Shown piece after piece: positions 59,353-64,000 of a stretch of DNA of 64,000 bases. Source of the stretch: Candidatus Nanoarchaeia archaeon. Its GTDB lineage: Archaea > Nanobdellota > Nanobdellia > Woesearchaeales > SKIA01. The DNA lies in assembly GCA_028279685.1 (NCBI GenBank), contig JANQNG010000016.1, positions 56,999 to 120,998 of the forward strand. The letters are read 5' to 3'. The notes beneath the pieces were generated by a model. That model had not been told where the DNA came from and did no database searches. It worked only from the letters and a program-made list of their open reading frames with translations. The position numbers and the translations under genes are program-made. Positions within the stretch are counted from its first letter, which is position 1; each line of letters begins with the position of its first letter.

Positions 59353-61179
59353 ATGTGTGGGATAGGAGGTTTCAATTGGGAAGACAGAAAGCTAGGCAAA
59401 GCCATGAATGAAGCATTAGCACATAGAGGCCCCGATGATGATGGCATCTTTGTAGACAAAGGACTCACATTAGCCCACAGAAGACTCTCTATTCTTGATC
59501 TAAGAAGAAAAGCCAAGCAGCCAATGACTGACAAAAAAGGAAACTACATCATCTTCAATGGAGAAATCTACAACTTCAAAGATATTAGAGAAGAAATTAT
59601 TAAGGAACAAAAGAAAAGAAGAATCAAATATGAATTCTTCTCAGGCACTGACACTGAAGTTATCTTGAGAGCTTATGCGCTCTGGGGTGTTGATTGCCTC
59701 AAAAAATTCAACGGTATGTTTGCATTTTGTATTTATGACAGCAAGAAAAAGACATTGTTCCTTGCAAGAGACCGATTAGGTATTAAGCCTCTACACTATT
59801 ACGCTTCTAAAGAAGTATTTATCTTCTCATCAGAGATCAAGGGAGTTCTCGAACACAGTATCAAGAGAAAGGTCTGTGAGCCTGCACTTCAAGAATATCT
59901 TCGCTATGGATTCGTCTTGGGAGAACATACGATGTTTGCTAACATCAAAAAACTTATGCCAGGACATTATCTGCTCTATGATATGAAAAAGAAAAAACTT
60001 TCAACAAAAAAATATTGGAAAGCTGATTTTACCAAAAAAAATGATTGGCCTGAACACGCAGTTACTAGAAACATCAAGCGCTTGCTTTATACCTCTGTAA
60101 AAAGAAGATTGATTGCTGATGTTCCTGTAGGTGCATTCCTCTCAGGAGGTGTTGATTCAAGCATTATCGTATCAGAAATTGCAAAACACAAGGACAATCT
60201 GCATACTTTTTCTGTTGACTTTGACTGTAAAGGATTTAGCGAAGCTTCTTTCGCAGGAATTGTTGCTGAACAATTCAGAACGCAACATCATGCAGTGCAA
60301 TTTGATGCTGAAAAAGTGCTCAAAAGTATCGAGACACTTTCCTATCACTTTGATGAGCCTTTCGCAGACAGCTCACTTATACCTATGTATTTCGTTAGTG
60401 GAGTTGCGAGGAAACATGTCAAGGTCTGTCTTTCAGGTGATGGAGGTGATGAAAATTTCGGGGGTTATGATAGATACAAATGGATGAAAATACTCGCATT
60501 GCAGAAAAAAGTCCCTGAAAAGATGAACGATTTCATCATCAAAATTATCGATAATATAAACGCGTTAAAAAAAACACACCTTCTTACAAAAGGCAATCAA
60601 TTGCTCAAACTCCATAATAAGCCCTCATCTGAAATATACGAACATATCATGAGAGCAGAACTTTCAAGGGAAGAACCTCAAAACACAACTTATGACAATC
60701 ACTTCATCCACGATAATCTTATTGATAATGTCACGAGTGCAGATCTTCAAGTATATCTTCCTGATGACATCCTCACAAAAATTGATCGCGCTTCTATGGC
60801 CGTATCTTTAGAAGCAAGAGTTCCTTTCCTTGATCATAAGCTTGTAGATTTTATGAACACTGTTTCTGCAGACTTAAAGGTGAAGCAATTTACGACGAAA
60901 TATTTACTAAAGAAAGCGTATAAAGATATCCTTCCGAAAAAAATATTGTTCAGAAAAAAACAAGGGTTTGGCGTTCCGCTAAAACATTACTTCAGAGATG
61001 GACTAAAAGCATTTATTCACGGGCAACTTGCAGACAGAGATTTTCTTAAGCAAGGATGGGTTGAAAAACACTATGTCGATAAATTATTAAAAAATCATTC
61101 TGCAAAAACCAACGATCATTCTCCTACGTTATATCAATTACTACAGTTAAAACGCTGGAAAGAAACGTGGTTGACTTAG
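59353..61179 (+). CDS. asnB: asparagine synthase (glutamine-hydrolysing)
   Basis: MCGIGGFNWEDR...GAFLSGGVDSSIIVSEIAKH...CLSGDGGDENFGGYDRYKW...SLEARVPFLDHKLVDF. Confidence 0.95.
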   Translation: MCGIGGFNWEDRKLGKAMNEALAHRGPDDDGIFVDKGLTLAHRRLSILDLRRKAKQPMTDKKGNYIIFNGEIYNFKDIREEIIKEQKKRRIKYEFFSGTDTEVILRAYALWGVDCLKKFNGMFAFCIYDSKKKTLFLARDRLGIKPLHYYASKEVFIFSSEIKGVLEHSIKRKVCEPALQEYLRYGFVLGEHTMFANIKKLMPGHYLLYDMKKKKLSTKKYWKADFTKKNDWPEHAVTRNIKRLLYTSVKRRLIADVPVGAFLSGGVDSSIIVSEIAKHKDNLHTFSVDFDCKGFSEASFAGIVAEQFRTQHHAVQFDAEKVLKSIETLSYHFDEPFADSSLIPMYFVSGVARKHVKVCLSGDGGDENFGGYDRYKWMKILALQKKVPEKMNDFIIKIIDNINALKKTHLLTKGNQLLKLHNKPSSEIYEHIMRAELSREEPQNTTYDNHFIHDNLIDNVTSADLQVYLPDDILTKIDRASMAVSLEARVPFLDHKLVDFMNTVSADLKVKQFTTKYLLKKAYKDILPKKILFRKKQGFGVPLKHYFRDGLKAFIHGQLADRDFLKQGWVEKHYVDKLLKNHSAKTNDHSPTLYQLLQLKRWKETWLT

Positions 61180-61189
61180 TCATTGAACT

Positions 61190-61819
61190 TTACTTACTAT
61201 GACTATTACTATCAATATAAATCTTGTCAGAATTGCATTTTGGACAATGTGTTAGTGAAAATTTTCCATCTCTTTCATCTACTGTAAATTGATGGCCACA
61301 ATCATTACATTTCACATCCCATTGCTTGATAACACCGTCGCCTTTGCCATGTACCTTACTGTATTTTTGAAGTATATCAAGCGTTTGATTGGTGTATTCT
61401 TCTTTCGAAATAGTACCAGCAAGAAAATCTTCGCCAAGTTTGTGGATGAGCCTCAACGTATGATAAACAATATCGGTTTGCGTGATAATCCCCGCTAATT
61501 TATTGTCATCAATAACAGGCATTTTCTTAATAGCTTGCTGCTTCATCACATCAGCGAGCTTGAACACATCTTCTTCAGAACCAGAATAAATAATTTGTCT
61601 TGTCATAATCTTCGAAATCGGCTGTGTGTTCTTCAGGTCTGAGGCGATGCATCTCCAAGTCATATCGCGCTCTGTAACAATACCCACAGGAAATCTGCTT
61701 TTAGTGATTATTAAACAACTGATCTGGTGAGCTTTCATAAGCTTAGCAGCATCAATAATAGGTATATCTGTAGAACAAGTGATAACATCACGGATCATGA
61801 TCTCTTTAACTGGTATCAT
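61190..61819 (-). CDS. CBS-domain pair protein with C-terminal zinc ribbon
   Basis: IMIRDVITCSTDIPIIDAAKLM...KMPVIDDNKLAGIITQTDI...CNDCGHQF...HCPKCNS. Confidence 0.9.
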   Translation of the reverse strand: MIPVKEIMIRDVITCSTDIPIIDAAKLMKAHQISCLIITKSRFPVGIVTERDMTWRCIASDLKNTQPISKIMTRQIIYSGSEEDVFKLADVMKQQAIKKMPVIDDNKLAGIITQTDIVYHTLRLIHKLGEDFLAGTISKEEYTNQTLDILQKYSKVHGKGDGVIKQWDVKCNDCGHQFTVDERDGKFSLTHCPKCNSDKIYIDSNSHSK

Positions 61820-61934
61820 ATGATAATAGCTTACGAGAAGAAGTTTATAAATATTTTCTTAAACCCGTTACTCTTAATAAATCAAAACATTTAAATAGAT
61901 AACACCGTATCTTCCTCGGTATAATATCTCAAGG

Positions 61935-63416
61935 GTGGTATTTTTGGAAAAGAAGAATGAAAATCAAGCAAAAAAGCGTTCTAGAAAAAAAGTGAAAAGA
62001 AAGCGCAAAGTCTTAAAGAAAATAGTGAAGAAAAAAGAAGCACCACAAAAAAGTTCCAATGCTGGAACATGGATTGTGATTGCTTTGATTGTGGTTGCTG
62101 TAGCGATCTATCTGATGCTAACAATTCCTAAAGAGGAATTAGTACAAGAAGGAGATTTGCTCATAGCAGAAGTTAACAAAGAAAAAATCTACCTATCACA
62201 GATCAATACTGACTTCGAAAGAATTCCACAAATGGTCAGAGGTCAATTGACTAAAGAAGATGTACTTAATCAAACAATAGGGCGAATATTGATTCTTTCC
62301 TACGGTGCTGAGCAAGACATTACTGTAGCTGATGAAGAAGTCGAAGCGATGTTCAACGATATCAAACTGATGTATGATTTTGATGACGATCAGCTCGATC
62401 AAATTCTTTCATTTCAGAACATTACAAAGGATGAGTACTTAGATATTATTAGAGAAGAAGTATTACTGAATAAGATCCTTAATCTCAGCGTAATAGAAAC
62501 TGTAGAAGTAACTGATGAGGATGCTCTAGGATACTATGAAGACAATGCTCTTGTATTCAACGCTGCAGAAGGCCAAATCAGAGGTAAAAGAATCATTGTA
62601 GAGACTGAAGAAGAAGCAGCGGAAGTGATCCGAAGACTTGATCTTGGAGGAGATTTTGCTGATCTCGCATCAGAGGTAAGCATAGGTCCTTTTGCTGACA
62701 AAGGAGGAGAAATGGGCTTCTTCAACGAATTAGCAGTCTATCCTGAGGTTGCTGAAGCTGCGTTCGAGTTGGAAGTAGATGAATATACTGCTCCAATTGA
62801 AACTCAGTTTGGCTACCATATCATCTTAAGAGAGAGTGATGATGTTCCTTTTGAAATGGTCGAAGAAGATATCAGAAACAAACTTTTAGTCGAAAGAGGA
62901 AGAATCAAATTTCAGGAATTCATGGATGAGTTAAGAATAAATGCAGAAATCATTTATCACAATAACATCCCTGAAGAAACAGGTGATGCTATTGAAGACT
63001 TAGTTCCTTCTGTTGGTATTCAAACCGAAGAACCTGAGATGGAAATCGAAGTGATGGAACCTGAAATTGTAGTGCCTGAACCTACAGAGCCTGCTCCTCA
63101 AGAGATGCCTGATGACCTCGTAGAAGAAGAAATTGTCGTGGAGGAAGAAGTCATAGAAGCGCCTTTAGGTGATGACCTCGCATCATGCCTAACTAACGCT
63201 GGCTTTGTATTATATGGTGCTGATTGGAGTGCTGAAATACAGAGATTGCAAGAAGCTTTGGGTGATGACTTCGCTAATCTTGATTATAAAAATTGTGATG
63301 AGAACAGAAACTACTGTAGAGATGCTGGCGTCATCCGTTATGGAACTTTCGTTTTTGAAGGAGAGAAATACTACAGTTATGATCTTGCGGACCTTGCAGC
63401 TCTCGCAGGCTGCTAA
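61935..63416 (+). CDS. membrane-anchored parvulin-type peptidyl-prolyl isomerase (SurA/PrsA-like)
   Basis: Basic N-terminus, one TM, rotamase GGDFADLASEVSIGPFADKGGEMGFF...TQFGYHIILRE. GTG start, or TTG at 61944. Confidence 0.9.
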   Translation: MVFLEKKNENQAKKRSRKKVKRKRKVLKKIVKKKEAPQKSSNAGTWIVIALIVVAVAIYLMLTIPKEELVQEGDLLIAEVNKEKIYLSQINTDFERIPQMVRGQLTKEDVLNQTIGRILILSYGAEQDITVADEEVEAMFNDIKLMYDFDDDQLDQILSFQNITKDEYLDIIREEVLLNKILNLSVIETVEVTDEDALGYYEDNALVFNAAEGQIRGKRIIVETEEEAAEVIRRLDLGGDFADLASEVSIGPFADKGGEMGFFNELAVYPEVAEAAFELEVDEYTAPIETQFGYHIILRESDDVPFEMVEEDIRNKLLVERGRIKFQEFMDELRINAEIIYHNNIPEETGDAIEDLVPSVGIQTEEPEMEIEVMEPEIVVPEPTEPAPQEMPDDLVEEEIVVEEEVIEAPLGDDLASCLTNAGFVLYGADWSAEIQRLQEALGDDFANLDYKNCDENRNYCRDAGVIRYGTFVFEGEKYYSYDLADLAALAGC

Positions 63417-63441
63417 TCTTTTTATTTTATTATTTCTTTAA

Positions 63442-63855
63442 TTAATAATACAACAGAAGAACTTCTAAATCTTCTTTACTGTGCTCTCCCATTTGCCAAT
63501 TGAGCTCAGCATTTTTCTTGAGGCCTTCAATCACTACACCAGTAACACGAGATATTCTACTCAGTGTAGTCGCTTGTGGTACTTTCAATCCCATTATTGC
63601 TCCTTCCCATTGCTCTGCTCCTTTTTCCTGAAGTTTCTTTCTTAGTTCAGCAGAATTCGTTGCCTCTATTTTAACAATATTCAGTTGTTTTCCTTTCATC
63701 CATCTTGCAATATCAAAGATGCCGCAGTCAATCATCTTTCCTCCAGCAAAAATACTAAGCCATTCATGAAATTCATTCGACTTAATAAGACTATTATAGT
63801 TATCCAGATTTTCTTTGATACTATGTTTGACTAATCCATTAATTTCAGGAAGCAT
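63442..63855 (-). CDS. hypothetical protein
   Basis: 137-aa ORF. Confidence 0.6.
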   Translation of the reverse strand: MLPEINGLVKHSIKENLDNYNSLIKSNEFHEWLSIFAGGKMIDCGIFDIARWMKGKQLNIVKIEATNSAELRKKLQEKGAEQWEGAIMGLKVPQATTLSRISRVTGVVIEGLKKNAELNWQMGEHSKEDLEVLLLYY

Positions 63856-63930
63856 ATATGTGGTACGTATATCTTGTATAAAAGGTTTTTGTTAGTCGAT
63901 ACTCTGTAGAAATGCTTTTTAAATTGTATT

Positions 63931-64000
63931 CTCACAGACAGTACTGCCTAGCGTAGTTCTCGAAAATAAACTCTGATTATGCGTGAAAATCGTATCGAAT
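63931..64000. repeat. palindromic-arm element E5, truncated by window edge
   Basis: CCTAGCGTAGTTCTCGAAAATAAACTCTGATTATGCGTGAAAATCGTATCGAAT closely matches reverse-strand E3 core. Confidence 0.6.

Noticed and set aside
1-64000. CRISPR array
   Set aside because: No regularly spaced 20-40 bp direct repeats seen anywhere in the window.

Overview
AT-rich archaeal chromosome segment, probably from a DPANN-type lineage. Archaeal markers are Taw1/TYW1, CDC48, NMD3, a two-gene NFACT/RqcH, an archaeal signal peptidase and TATA-type promoters. Housekeeping genes (gpmI, glmS, glmM, a sugar-nucleotidyltransferase, glucan phosphorylase, YchF-like GTPase, asnB, Kef-type antiporter, parvulin) alternate with many small unknown proteins and five toxin-antitoxin-like pairs. 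Main points for follow-up: (1) two class-II, Ser-like tRNA genes (7775-7891 and 37233-37353) with T-loop insertions, unexpected CAA and GAT anticodon loops, covarying helices, and a decayed tRNA piece upstream of each; (2) a ~0.97 kb insertion carrying one of these tRNAs plus hicBA, flanked by an exact 30-bp direct repeat that reconstitutes the 3' end of taw1; (3) a family of ~101-108 bp intergenic elements with copy-specific complementary arms around a shared core; (4) an NFACT/RqcH protein split into N and R genes ~20 kb apart; (5) a divergent, apparently palm-degenerate PolB-like exonuclease beside a Cas4/RecB-like nuclease and an unknown partner. All calls come from reading the sequence and ORF track; no database search was run.
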